From assembly GCA_021779695.1 (NCBI GenBank), contig JAJYAE010000108.1, positions 1 to 12,652 on the forward strand: a stretch of 12,652 nt of DNA, in the 5' to 3' direction. This document shows, in pieces, positions 6,187-12,652 of the stretch (position 1 is the stretch's first letter; each line of letters starts with the position of its first letter). The translations under genes were made by a program, and so were the position numbers. This DNA comes from Acidobacteriota bacterium. GTDB taxonomy: Bacteria > Acidobacteriota > Terriglobia > Terriglobales > Acidobacteriaceae. The notes below the pieces were generated by a model. It was given only the letters and a program-made list of their open reading frames with translations. It did no database searches and had not been told where the DNA came from.

Positions 6187-6224
6187 TTGCTAGCTATTTT
6201 AGTATGCGCTGAAATGGTTAGCAA
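6187..6224 (-). promoter_or_regulatory. Promoter and candidate operator of the GbsR/MarR operon
   Basis: On the minus strand TTGCTA (6224-6219) and TAAAAT (6201-6196) are spaced 17 bp apart. The -10 box ends only 10 bp before the ATG, so the leader would be about 3-5 nt. TTGCTA at 6187-6192 and TAGCAA at 6219-6224 form an inverted repeat around the -10 element, and 7 of 8 bases match if the arms are extended to TTGCTAGC / GTTAGCAA. One arm is the -35 box itself, which suits autoregulation. Confidence 0.55.
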
Positions 6225-6352
6225 TATTAAGCGACCGTGAAATCGTTTGTGCTCTTTCTGCCAAAGGATCGTCGAGCAGATGTGGGTCTCGACGAGCGAC
6301 AAATCGTCTTGCTTTTTTGGATTCCAATGGCGGTGCGAGTTGACCGCCGCAA

Positions 6353-7828
6353 TTACCCCAACACATTTGCTAGCACCTCAACGCCGCGGCGTAATTCTGT
6401 CGGCGCTGAACCTGCAAATCCAAGGAGCAATCCCGGTGGTGGCACATTTTGCAACGCATACCGTGATATCGCTACGACCTCCAGGCCTTGAGAGCAAGCT
6501 CTGGCCGCTACCGTTTGATCTCGCTGACCCTTTATTAGCCAGCCAATAGTGCGCATTCCAGTGGCAACCGGTTCAACATTAAGACGGTCGCCCAGCCTGC
6601 TCTGGGCGGCCTCGACCAATACATTGATTCTCTCGGAATACACCTGTCGCATTCGGCGGACGTGATGAGCAAAATGACCTTCGAAAATGAACTCTGCCAA
6701 GACCGCCTGATCCAAAGTGGGGGAATGCCGGTCCACTAGGAATCGAACCGCGGCAAAGGCTTCGACAAGCTGCACAGGTAGCACTAGGAATCCCAGCCGC
6801 AATGAGTTAAACAGCATTTTTGTAAAGGTCCCAACGTAGATTACGGCTCCGGATTGATCCAGGCTCTGCAGGGCGGGAACAGGCCGACCGAAATAACGAT
6901 ATTCTGCATCGAACTCGTCCTCAACGATCCAGGCTCCCATGTCCTTTGCCCGTTTTAGTAGTTGCAACCGACGCGGAAGTGACATCGTGACGCCTAGAGG
7001 AAATTGGTTTGCCGGAGTTGTATAGATCAGTTTTGCGTTTTTTCGCTGAGCTGGAGCCGCGTCGATTCGAATTCCCTGGTCATCAACGGGCACGGGCACA
7101 ACGCGAGCCCCCCAGGACTTGAAAACGCGAGATGCACCGGGATAGCCGGGGTCCTCGATCCACACTGCATCACCGGGGTCCAGGAGCAGGCGCGCAACAA
7201 GGTCAAGTGCCTGCTGCGCCCCTGCTGTGATGACCACTTGATCCGGCTCGCAACGAACGCCTCGAGCGCTGCCTACGTACTCGGCAATGGCCTTACGCAG
7301 AGGTGCGTATCCTCTCGCATCACCTTGCCCATAAAGCGATCTTGGCGCATGCCGAATCACTCTCCCTGCGATCCGCGACCAGATGTGGGTGGGAAACAGA
7401 TCGATCGCAGGTTCGTATGCTCGAAAGGCTTTCCCAAAAGATAAAGAAAGCGGCAGAGGAGATACATGTTCGATCGTGATCTGGCCTCTCTTCGACAAAT
7501 GAGATGGCAATGGACGACGCGGAAGCTGAATTGCAGTCTGACGGGTTGAGAGCAGAGCGTCGGGAAGCGTACCGGCAACGAAGGTGCCAGCCCCCCTTTG
7601 CATTTCAACATATCCTTCCTCGAGAAGGTAGTTGTAGGCTGTGACCACAGTTCCACGGGAACATTCGCACTGACGAGCCAATTCGCGGCTCGAAGGCAAA
7701 CGCATTCCACGTTTCAACCTGCCTGTGAGAATGGCTTTCCGAAGTTCATCGGTTAGCCAGCGCCACAACTGTTTCTCGCCCTTCGGGCGGCTCAAGGGCA
7801 AGTCCTGAAATGGTCCCATTTTGCCCAT
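6353..7828 (-). CDS. MocR/PdxR-type regulator: GntR winged helix fused to a PLP-dependent aminotransferase domain
   Basis: The 491 residues are a normal MocR length. Residues ~18-88 form a GntR DNA-binding domain (ELRKAILTGRLKRGMRLPSS, then TVVTAYNYLLEEGYVEMQRG and AGTFVA). A linker follows, then a fold-type I aminotransferase domain from about 140. It includes GAQQALDL, IEDPGYPGASR, TTPANQFPLGVTMS (270-283) and EDEFDAEYRY. The PLP-binding lysine is in GTFTKMLFNSLRLGF (Lys337), with Arg344 after it. Such proteins use PLP as cofactor and sense vitamin B6 or amino-acid-like ligands rather than catalysing transamination. The ATG at 7828 has GGAG nine bases upstream; the ATG three codons later is an alternative. 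It is divergent from the carboxymuconolactone decarboxylase gene, a frequent partner of MocR genes and its likely target. The exact ligand is unknown. Confidence 0.93.
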   Translation of the reverse strand: MGKMGPFQDLPLSRPKGEKQLWRWLTDELRKAILTGRLKRGMRLPSSRELARQCECSRGTVVTAYNYLLEEGYVEMQRGAGTFVAGTLPDALLSTRQTAIQLPRRPLPSHLSKRGQITIEHVSPLPLSLSFGKAFRAYEPAIDLFPTHIWSRIAGRVIRHAPRSLYGQGDARGYAPLRKAIAEYVGSARGVRCEPDQVVITAGAQQALDLVARLLLDPGDAVWIEDPGYPGASRVFKSWGARVVPVPVDDQGIRIDAAPAQRKNAKLIYTTPANQFPLGVTMSLPRRLQLLKRAKDMGAWIVEDEFDAEYRYFGRPVPALQSLDQSGAVIYVGTFTKMLFNSLRLGFLVLPVQLVEAFAAVRFLVDRHSPTLDQAVLAEFIFEGHFAHHVRRMRQVYSERINVLVEAAQSRLGDRLNVEPVATGMRTIGWLIKGQRDQTVAARACSQGLEVVAISRYALQNVPPPGLLLGFAGSAPTELRRGVEVLANVLG

Positions 7829-7859
7829 AGTGGACTACTCCATATTTCAATTATGGACC
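7811..7859. promoter_or_regulatory. Candidate MocR operator between mocR-like gene and AhpD-like gene
   Basis: The region carries TGGAC motifs: TGGACT at 7831-7836, TGGACC at 7854-7859 on the same strand 23 bp apart, and the inverted copy TGGTCC at 7811-7816. CCATA occurs at 7825-7829 and 7840-7844, and its complement TATGG at 7852-7856 makes CCATA-TTTCAAT-TATGG. Repeated half-sites two helical turns apart, at a divergent promoter, are what is known of MocR-family binding. Which repeats are bound is inference. Both the MocR ribosome site and the probable AhpD-side promoter fall inside. Confidence 0.5.
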
Positions 7860-7908
7860 CCTCGGTGAGCCACCGCACGCATACGCTGAGATTGGAAGGA
7901 GACAGTGA

Positions 7909-8385
7909 ATGCAGCCGAGATTGGATATTCAAAAGATCGCGCCGCAGGCCTACCGTGCTATGGCGGGGCTTGAATCATATGTACGGAATTCTGGGCTCGA
8001 ACCGGCTCTGTTGGAGCTTGTGAAGATACGCGCCTCACTGATAAACGGTTGTGCTTATTGCATTGACATGCATACGAAGGACGCACGTGGGGGCGGCGAG
8101 TCCGAACAACGACTGTATGCCCTTGCAGCCTGGCGTGAGACGCCTTTCTTTACCGATCGGGAACAGGCAGCGCTCGCTTGGACCGAGGAACTTACAATCA
8201 TCAGTCAAAACCACGCGCCCGACAGCATTTACGAAAGCGTCCGTCAACGTTTCACGGAACAGGAGTTGGTGAGCCTGACGATGGCCATTATCGCGATAAA
8301 TGGTTGGAACCGCATTGCACTTGGATTCAGAATGGTTCCTGGCACGTATGATCCAAAGGAGCATCCGCGTGCCGTGACTGGCTAG
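7909..8385 (+). CDS. Carboxymuconolactone decarboxylase family (AhpD-like) protein
   Basis: The 158-residue protein starts at an ATG preceded by AAGGAG at seven bases. The AhpD-type core is clear: LLELVKIRASLINGCAYCIDMH (35-55), with a CxxC pair (Cys48, Cys51) and the nearby His55. These residues support alkylhydroperoxidase or peroxidase chemistry. The C-terminal half is helical, ending in SLTMAIIAINGWNRIALGFRM, typical of the subfamily with two-helix repeats. Length and motifs fit the AhpD-like enzymes rather than true 4-carboxymuconolactone decarboxylase of protocatechuate breakdown. It is divergent from the MocR gene and probably regulated by it. A methyltransferase gene follows after 20 bp, so the two are likely co-transcribed. 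Confidence 0.92.
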   Translation: MQPRLDIQKIAPQAYRAMAGLESYVRNSGLEPALLELVKIRASLINGCAYCIDMHTKDARGGGESEQRLYALAAWRETPFFTDREQAALAWTEELTIISQNHAPDSIYESVRQRFTEQELVSLTMAIIAINGWNRIALGFRMVPGTYDPKEHPRAVTG

Positions 8386-8405
8386 GGTGAGGGGAAACAA
8401 CAACG

Positions 8406-9422
8406 ATGTCTTTCAAGCCATTCCTCCGTCTTTTATGCGATGGCCGGCTGGCCGCTCTTCTGGGAGCGGGCGCCGAACTCAAATCGTTCTACAAACTTTC
8501 GTACCTCGCCGCCGCAGGCAATGCCGGGCTGCTCAATCGGCTGGCAATTGGGCCGGCCACACTTGATTCGCTGGCCGAGTTCTACACCGCCCGCGGCCAA
8601 GGCCGGGAGGCACTTGAAGCGTGGTTGCAGATGGGGTTACGCCTGCGACTGCTACGCCTAGGGCCTCGCGGATACACGCTGCGCGGGCTGGCGAATTCGC
8701 TTGCCCGACCGAAGAACGACCCCACGCTGGCGATGATAGAGGAAGTGGCAGGCCTGCACCACAAGCTCATCTCCGGGACGCTTCCCAAACTGCTCACGGG
8801 CGAACTTTGGAGTCTTGCCGACCAGGATGGCGAACTGATTGCCCGCTCTTCGCGAGTACTTGAAGCATTTCAGGCAGAGATCATCGAGCGTACCATCCCG
8901 ACGCAGGGTGCGCTGCGTCTTCTTGAGATCGGCTGCGGCTCCGGTATTTACCTGCGTTACGCTGTCGGCAAGAACCCCTCGCTAAGCGCGCTTGGATTAG
9001 AAATGCAGTCAGCGGTCGCTCAAATGGCGCGAGATAATATCCGCAGCTGGGGGCTGGAGGACAGGATCAAGATAGAGGAAGGCGACCTTCGTACAAGAAA
9101 CTTCAGTGAACTCTTCGACGTCGCAACACTCTTCAACAATATCTATTACTTTCCAGTCGAAGAGCGTGTGAAACTGCTCGAACGCGTCCGACGCACGCTC
9201 AAACCCGGCGGGTTTTTGCTTCTAACGACGTGCTGCCAGGGAGGCAGCCTCGGCGTTGAAGCGCTGAACCTGTGGAGTGCATCCACCCACGGCGCCGGAC
9301 GTCTGCCCGCCAAGCGCGAACTCGTAGACCAACTGCTAGAAGCTGGCTACACAACGGTCAAGACAACGAACCTGATTCCCGGTGACCGCTTCATTGCCTT
9401 CCAAGCAATACTCGCTAAATGA
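8406..9422 (+). CDS. Class I SAM-dependent methyltransferase with an N-terminal winged-helix-like domain
   Basis: The protein has 338 residues. Residues ~30-100 look like a dimerisation or winged-helix domain such as those of O-methyltransferases (SYLAAAGNAGLLNRL, LRLLRLGPRGYTLRGLA). The Rossmann methyltransferase follows: motif I LLEIGCGSG (172-180), an acidic residue at the next strand (GLEM, Glu199), GDLR (227-230), and motif IV-like FDVATLFNNIYYF (237-249). The post-motif is RTLKPGGFLLLTT (263-275). The substrate is not predictable. The weak AGGGG site lies 11 bases before the ATG. The gene sits 20 bp after the AhpD-like gene on the same strand, so a shared transcript and a shared MocR signal are likely. 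Its end overlaps a doubtful downstream ATG as ATGA. Confidence 0.88.
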   Translation: MSFKPFLRLLCDGRLAALLGAGAELKSFYKLSYLAAAGNAGLLNRLAIGPATLDSLAEFYTARGQGREALEAWLQMGLRLRLLRLGPRGYTLRGLANSLARPKNDPTLAMIEEVAGLHHKLISGTLPKLLTGELWSLADQDGELIARSSRVLEAFQAEIIERTIPTQGALRLLEIGCGSGIYLRYAVGKNPSLSALGLEMQSAVAQMARDNIRSWGLEDRIKIEEGDLRTRNFSELFDVATLFNNIYYFPVEERVKLLERVRRTLKPGGFLLLTTCCQGGSLGVEALNLWSASTHGAGRLPAKRELVDQLLEAGYTTVKTTNLIPGDRFIAFQAILAK

Positions 9423-9890
9423 GAGTGTCGATGAATCGATTTTCAAATCTGTACACCAGCTTTGTGCGACGCCTGCGGTGGAATTCCGCTTCCCAAAGTT
9501 TCCCTAGCGATCCAGTCCTTCCGTATGCGAATTCGGGTAAGGCCTATGATGGTGAGAATCGAGGCTTGCTCAGACCGACGAATGACCGTTTTGATTGCAA
9601 GGGTGAAGAATCGCACTTTCGAATGATTCAAGGAGAGCAACATTGCCGGGGTCAACGATACGGTCATTGGGCGCTGTATATGCTGGCGACACACGCCGGC
9701 TGGATCGTTCGAAAGCCTTATCTAAACCACCACTTCATTTCTCGTTCAGGTTCGCAGCTACGCAGAGGTATTAGCGATCTTCCCGCCGCCTTTGAAGTAG
9801 ACGGTGTGCATGCCTGCTTGCGTGGCTTCTCCTGCCGCAAAACCAATCCAGCGAGTACAGGCAGATTTCATTGAGGAGGTACCAGGCTCG
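9423..9890. other. 468-bp spacer with a doubtful 151-codon frame
   Basis: An ATG at 9419 overlaps the methyltransferase stop and opens a plus frame to 9874 (begins MRVSMNRFSNLYTSF). It lacks a ribosome site, uses rare AGA/CGA codons often, has odd Cys/His-rich composition and matches no family I know. A minus frame over 9694-9443 is equally unsupported. A minus 37-codon frame from 9871 contains MHTVYFKGGGKIANTSA and may be a chance reading. GAGGAGGT near 9873-9880 is the ribosome site of the next gene. I treat the stretch as decayed or untranslated. Confidence 0.4.
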
Positions 9891-10850
9891 ATGCATTTTC
9901 CCTATTCACACGTATTCACGGTTCTTTTGCTGTTGCCGATGCACCCGTCTGCTCAGCCTGTCACAATTCCCACTCAGTTCACGGAAAACATGTTTTATGC
10001 ACGTCCTGTAGCGGAGAATGGAGTACGGCTGAAGTTTTATACCGATTCGGGCGGTGGCGCACTTATCTATCGCAGCGTAGTCGACACCCTGCATCTACCT
10101 GTTCTTCACGAAGAAATCGACGGCAAGAATACGGATGAAGTTATGTTGCCCAGGTTCAGAAAAGACAGCGCAATCCCATCTCCTCTCGGACACGAAGGCA
10201 AGCTGTTTGTTCTGCCCGATGATCAGCGATTACCAATTTTCGATTCCGATATGTCAGGCCTATTGGGCCAGCAATGGTTCGCTGGCCGTGTCTGGACCTG
10301 GGATTATCCCAATCATCAACTGCTCCTGCGAGTTCAAGGAGACCTGCCGAAGGTGTCCGCTACACATCGAGTATTGCTGGGTTTCAAGATGAACCAGCAG
10401 GGGCAGCGCGATCCGTCGTTGAGTTTCGCGCGCATTCGCGCAACCGTAGATGGCAGGAGTATCGATCTGCTCTTCGATACCGGTGCCAGCACAATGATGA
10501 CCCCGCAGGCTCTCGAGGAAATCCACGACGGGCATGCTGCGCATCGGGCTACTAGCTTTATCGCAAAATCAATCTTTGCCCGATGGCACGCCGAGCATCC
10601 GGACTGGAAGGTCATTGAAAAAGCGGAAGAGCACACAGGAGATTCGATGATTCAAGTTCCTTCAGTCGAAATCGGGGGATACACCGTCGGCCCCGTGTGG
10701 TTTACAGAAAGGCCCGACAAGAACTTCACACAATGGATGTCTCAGTGGATGGACAAGACGGTCTACGGCGCCCTGGGTGGATCGGCTTTACAGTACCTCA
10801 GAGTCACGGTCGATTATCGGAACGCGATGGCTTACTTCGAGCGTCCTTAG
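9891..10850 (+). CDS. Exported aspartic-protease-like protein with two catalytic-motif lobes
   Basis: The start at 9891 follows GAGGAGGT at ten bases and reveals a signal peptide (MHFPYSHVFTVLLLLPMHPS, cut near AQ at 21-22). A longer frame from 9804 would put this signal inside. The 319 residues have two similar halves. The first has YTDSGGG (50-56) and later GLLGQQWF (123-130), then WDYPNHQLLL. The second has LLFDTGAS (193-200) and later GALGGSAL (293-300), then VDYRNAMAYF. D-S/T-G followed by a hydrophobic-glycine pair and a VDY-like strand is the retropepsin pattern, so the protein looks like a two-lobe, self-contained aspartic protease. The first motif, DSGGG, deviates from DTGA. The protein is likely periplasmic or secreted. 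Its substrate is unknown. Confidence 0.78.
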   Translation: MHFPYSHVFTVLLLLPMHPSAQPVTIPTQFTENMFYARPVAENGVRLKFYTDSGGGALIYRSVVDTLHLPVLHEEIDGKNTDEVMLPRFRKDSAIPSPLGHEGKLFVLPDDQRLPIFDSDMSGLLGQQWFAGRVWTWDYPNHQLLLRVQGDLPKVSATHRVLLGFKMNQQGQRDPSLSFARIRATVDGRSIDLLFDTGASTMMTPQALEEIHDGHAAHRATSFIAKSIFARWHAEHPDWKVIEKAEEHTGDSMIQVPSVEIGGYTVGPVWFTERPDKNFTQWMSQWMDKTVYGALGGSALQYLRVTVDYRNAMAYFERP

Positions 10851-11676
10851 CCACTTTAGTCGCCCCGACTGCTCTACGAGTCGCTTCTGAAGGTGAGAGA
10901 AATGGATTGAGGTGATTGCCTGATCACATTCTCGTATTCTCCAGAAAGCGTCGTGCCCTCTGCGTCAAATCATTCAGCTCAATTTGATTCAGGCATATGT
11001 ACCTTTCTTCCGTGTGATGACCATCAAAGCTGGATCGTCTACCCCACATTTAAAAATGATGATTCCAGTCCATCTGCACCAGCTTTCGGGAAACGCGCCC
11101 ACCGGCGTATCCGGCGCACTTGGCGCATCAATCGGAATTGATCACTGGAGAAGCACTTCCTTCAAAGCGGAAAGATCTCGCCGTTCTGGTGAATAGTGCG
11201 GAATGTTTGGACGAAGCGCTTGCGCTTCAGATCCGAGGCGAAACATACCGTGGGCAAGCGCTATCAGGTCGCTACTTGTTCCTTCAAAAGAGAGATATTA
11301 TTGAGTGGAGCTGCGCAATGTCGACAAAGAGCTTGAGCAAAGACATCTATGCCGATCACTCTCCCTCGCGAGCGCAGCGAATCGCCCTCACCACCGGGTT
11401 GCGCTAGGCGTCGCGGTCGCTTGGTGGCTGCTTCTCGGAGGAGTCGCTGCAGCCCAATCATTCGATCGCAACTGGACTCCTGGCTACCCGGACCGCCGCA
11501 TTTGGCGGGGTTCGCTCTATCCATTTACTTCGTTCGCCTGCTTTTCACGCAATTTGTCTTCCTCAAGCGCGCGATTAGCTGGAGCGAAGCTGCTGTAAGC
11601 CAATCCTCAGAATTTTACGAAGCGAGGAGCGCAACAGGCCGGGGGCACGGCCTTGGGGCGGTCCGTTTTTAACCGG
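10851..11676. other. Gene-poor region with degenerate coding fragments
   Basis: About 825 bp without a convincing gene. Short frames overlap and change phase (plus frames at 10984-11196, 11120-11407, 11305-11598 and 11349-11672). None has a ribosome site together with a recognisable complete domain. The pattern suggests one or more frameshifted genes. A hydrophobic fragment is listed separately. I see no tRNA or repeat array. No clear terminator is visible for either the aspartic protease gene or the facing DinB gene. Confidence 0.5.
11457..11594 (+). pseudogene. Possible fragment of a membrane reductase-like protein (DUF1295/steroid 5-alpha-reductase-like)
   Basis: In one plus frame this reads a membrane helix with charged end: LAGFALSIYFVRLLFTQFVF then LKRAISWSEAA. 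The arrangement helix-LKR-x-x-x-W-x-E-A resembles the N-terminal region of DUF1295-type or related membrane reductases. A second hydrophobic helix, VAVAWWLLLGGVAAAQ, lies just upstream in another frame, which would fit a frameshifted gene. The rest of such a protein is absent. The assignment is tentative and could be wrong. Confidence 0.25.
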
Positions 11677-12192
11677 TCAAGCCTTTTGATTGCGCTCGCG
11701 ATAGAAAGCAATCAGGTCCATGGATTTCGGAGGCGCTGCGTCCAGCTGGCGCAGCATCGTGGTGATCTGTCCGCGATGATAGGTGCCGTGATTGACCAGG
11801 TGCTGCAGTATTTGCCAAAGCACGTCCGATTGGTCTTTTCCGCGAAGGTCCTGGTACTCGATCGTACGCTCCACATCTTCCGGCCCTAATCTGGCGAGTT
11901 GTTCGCGCATTTCGCATTCCAGTTCCGCCCACTCGCTGCGAGCTGCGTCGACATCGGGAAAGCGGTCCGGCTTCTGCAATCCTTGAGGTGTTTCCCCCTT
12001 TAGTCGTGTGATCCAAATGCGCTCGGCAGCGCATATATGCGCTACGGTGTCACGTACCGAGCTGAAGCTGTTGCCCATGGGACGTGTGAACTGCTGAGGC
12101 GTTATCGCACTTACGGCGTCGAGCACCTGGTCGCGCGCCCAGTAATGGTAGTTGATGAGGAGGCGGAGATCGTCGTAGGTCATCAGATTCAT
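11677..12192 (-). CDS. DinB family protein (putative metal-dependent four-helix bundle enzyme)
   Basis: The protein has 171 residues. It begins TYDDLRLLINYHYWARDQVLD, the usual first helix of DinB/YfiT proteins. The metal triad is visible: His52 in RDTVAHICAAE, then His135 and His139 in LVNHGTYHRGQI. The length is normal. Members are thiol-dependent or metal-dependent enzymes (bacillithiol or mycothiol transferases, hydrolases) or damage-induced proteins of unknown role. The start may be 12192 or the ATG three codons later; neither has a Shine-Dalgarno sequence. Upstream in-frame codons to 12387 belong to the insertion sequence and are not part of the gene. The end of that element lies 28 bp before the ATG and may have replaced the native promoter. 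Confidence 0.9.
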   Translation of the reverse strand: MNLMTYDDLRLLINYHYWARDQVLDAVSAITPQQFTRPMGNSFSSVRDTVAHICAAERIWITRLKGETPQGLQKPDRFPDVDAARSEWAELECEMREQLARLGPEDVERTIEYQDLRGKDQSDVLWQILQHLVNHGTYHRGQITTMLRQLDAAPPKSMDLIAFYRERNQKA

Positions 12193-12217
12193 TTTAGCGA
12201 GGAATATTTGTGATGCT

Positions 12218-12652
12218 CTAGGGCGTATCCACATATAGCTTGAGTCTGAGCCATGTGCAGGCGAGAGCGGTGAAGGAGCGGAAGGCCTGTATGGTTTTGC
12301 AGTAGCGTGTGGCGAAGCGGCGGAAGTGTTTGAGTTTGTTGAAGCATCGTTCGATGCGATTGCGCTGTTTGTATAGCTCGCGGTCATAAGCTCGCTGTTG
12401 TTTGCGGTTGCATTTGGGTGGGATCACGGCCCGAGCGCCGATGTTTTCCGACTGCGCCACCAGAGCATCGGCGTCGTAGCCGCGGTCGGCGATCACGGCC
12501 TCGGCTTTCTGGTTCACCAACAACGCCGCGGCAGGAGCGTACTCGCCGGCCTGTCCTGCAGTGATGCGGAACTGCAACGGAAGTCCATCCTCGTCCGCCA
12601 ACAGATGGATCTTGGTGCTCAGACCTCCTCGGGAACGCCCCAGAGCCTTGTC
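12218..12652 (-). CDS. IS5-family (IS427-like) transposase, C-terminal part
   Basis: The frame is open to the window edge, so its N-terminus lies outside. The 144 visible residues read DKALGRSRGGLSTKIHLLAD, then LQFRITAGQAGEY, IADRGYDADALV, AVIPPKCNRK and ELYKQRNRIERCFNKLKHFR. This is the C-terminal half of IS5/IS427-group transposases, with the second aspartate of the DDE triad in IADRGYDAD and the glutamate in RNRIERCF. In many such elements two overlapping frames are joined by frameshifting, and this would be the second. The first aspartate lies off the window, so activity cannot be judged. The stop codon abuts the element's end. Confidence 0.93.
   Translation of the reverse strand, partial: DKALGRSRGGLSTKIHLLADEDGLPLQFRITAGQAGEYAPAAALLVNQKAEAVIADRGYDADALVAQSENIGARAVIPPKCNRKQQRAYDRELYKQRNRIERCFNKLKHFRRFATRYCKTIQAFRSFTALACTWLRLKLYVDTP
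12218..12652 (-). mobile_element. IS5-family insertion sequence, one end inside the window
   Basis: The element end appears to be at about 12218-12221, where GGGCGTATCC begins immediately beside the transposase stop codon, as is common at IS5-family inverted repeats. The other end and its matching inverted repeat are beyond the window, so the exact border and the target duplication (CTAG or shorter beside it) cannot be confirmed. Confidence 0.75.

Noticed and set aside
9660..9700. Plus-strand octapeptide WALYMLAT, also present near the end of the four-helix membrane protein (minus strand, ~5225-5250)
   Set aside because: Only eight residues match and the flanks do not, so a duplicated gene fragment is not supported.
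9758..9871. Minus-strand 37-codon frame with MHTVYFKGGG, a weak echo of YVKGGG in the membrane protein
   Set aside because: No ribosome site, too short, and only a few residues resemble the membrane protein.
1..12652. CRISPR array or tandem repeats
   Set aside because: No regularly spaced repeats were seen; the only significant direct repeat is the tRNA-Leu block.

Overview
The window reads as a GC-moderate soil-type bacterial chromosome. Gene content resembles Acidobacteriota (Terriglobia-like): a secreted RraA-like protein beside the end of a mannonate-dehydratase-like gene, a MocR regulator divergent from a carboxymuconolactone-decarboxylase gene, and single-lobe-type aspartic proteases. 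The taxonomic guess is an inference, not a proof.

Layout. 1-1200: the 3' end of a mannonate-dehydratase-like gene converges with a gene for an exported RraA-family protein. 1201-3105: a decayed integrative element. It starts with an intronless 5' half of a tRNA-Leu(UAA) (1641-1682), continues with a tyrosine integrase gene that has lost its catalytic 3' third, and ends at a complete tRNA-Leu(UAA) gene whose anticodon is split between U34 and A35 by a 221-nt group I intron with no ORF. The two tRNA copies share a 21-bp identical block (1657-1677 and 2814-2834) that ends at the intron insertion point.

3106-6200: two small minus-strand regulator and membrane-protein operons. The first is TetR plus a CPBP intramembrane protease; its promoter is nested in palindromes and predicts a leaderless mRNA, and the two genes overlap as TTGA. 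The second is GbsR/MarR plus a four-helix membrane protein.

6353-10850: a MocR-type regulator faces, across an 80-bp region with repeated TGGAC motifs, a plus-strand operon for an AhpD-like protein and a SAM-dependent methyltransferase. An exported protein with two aspartic-protease motifs follows.

10851-11676 is degenerate and holds no convincing gene. 11677-12652: a DinB-family gene on the minus strand, with the end of an IS5-family (IS427-like) insertion sequence 28 bp upstream of its start. The IS runs off the window.

The most unusual element is the intron-bearing tRNA-Leu next to an integrase and an intronless tRNA-Leu half. The rest is a run of regulator and target pairs typical of an accessory or stress-response region. 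Nothing was computed or searched, so homology calls rest on motif recognition.
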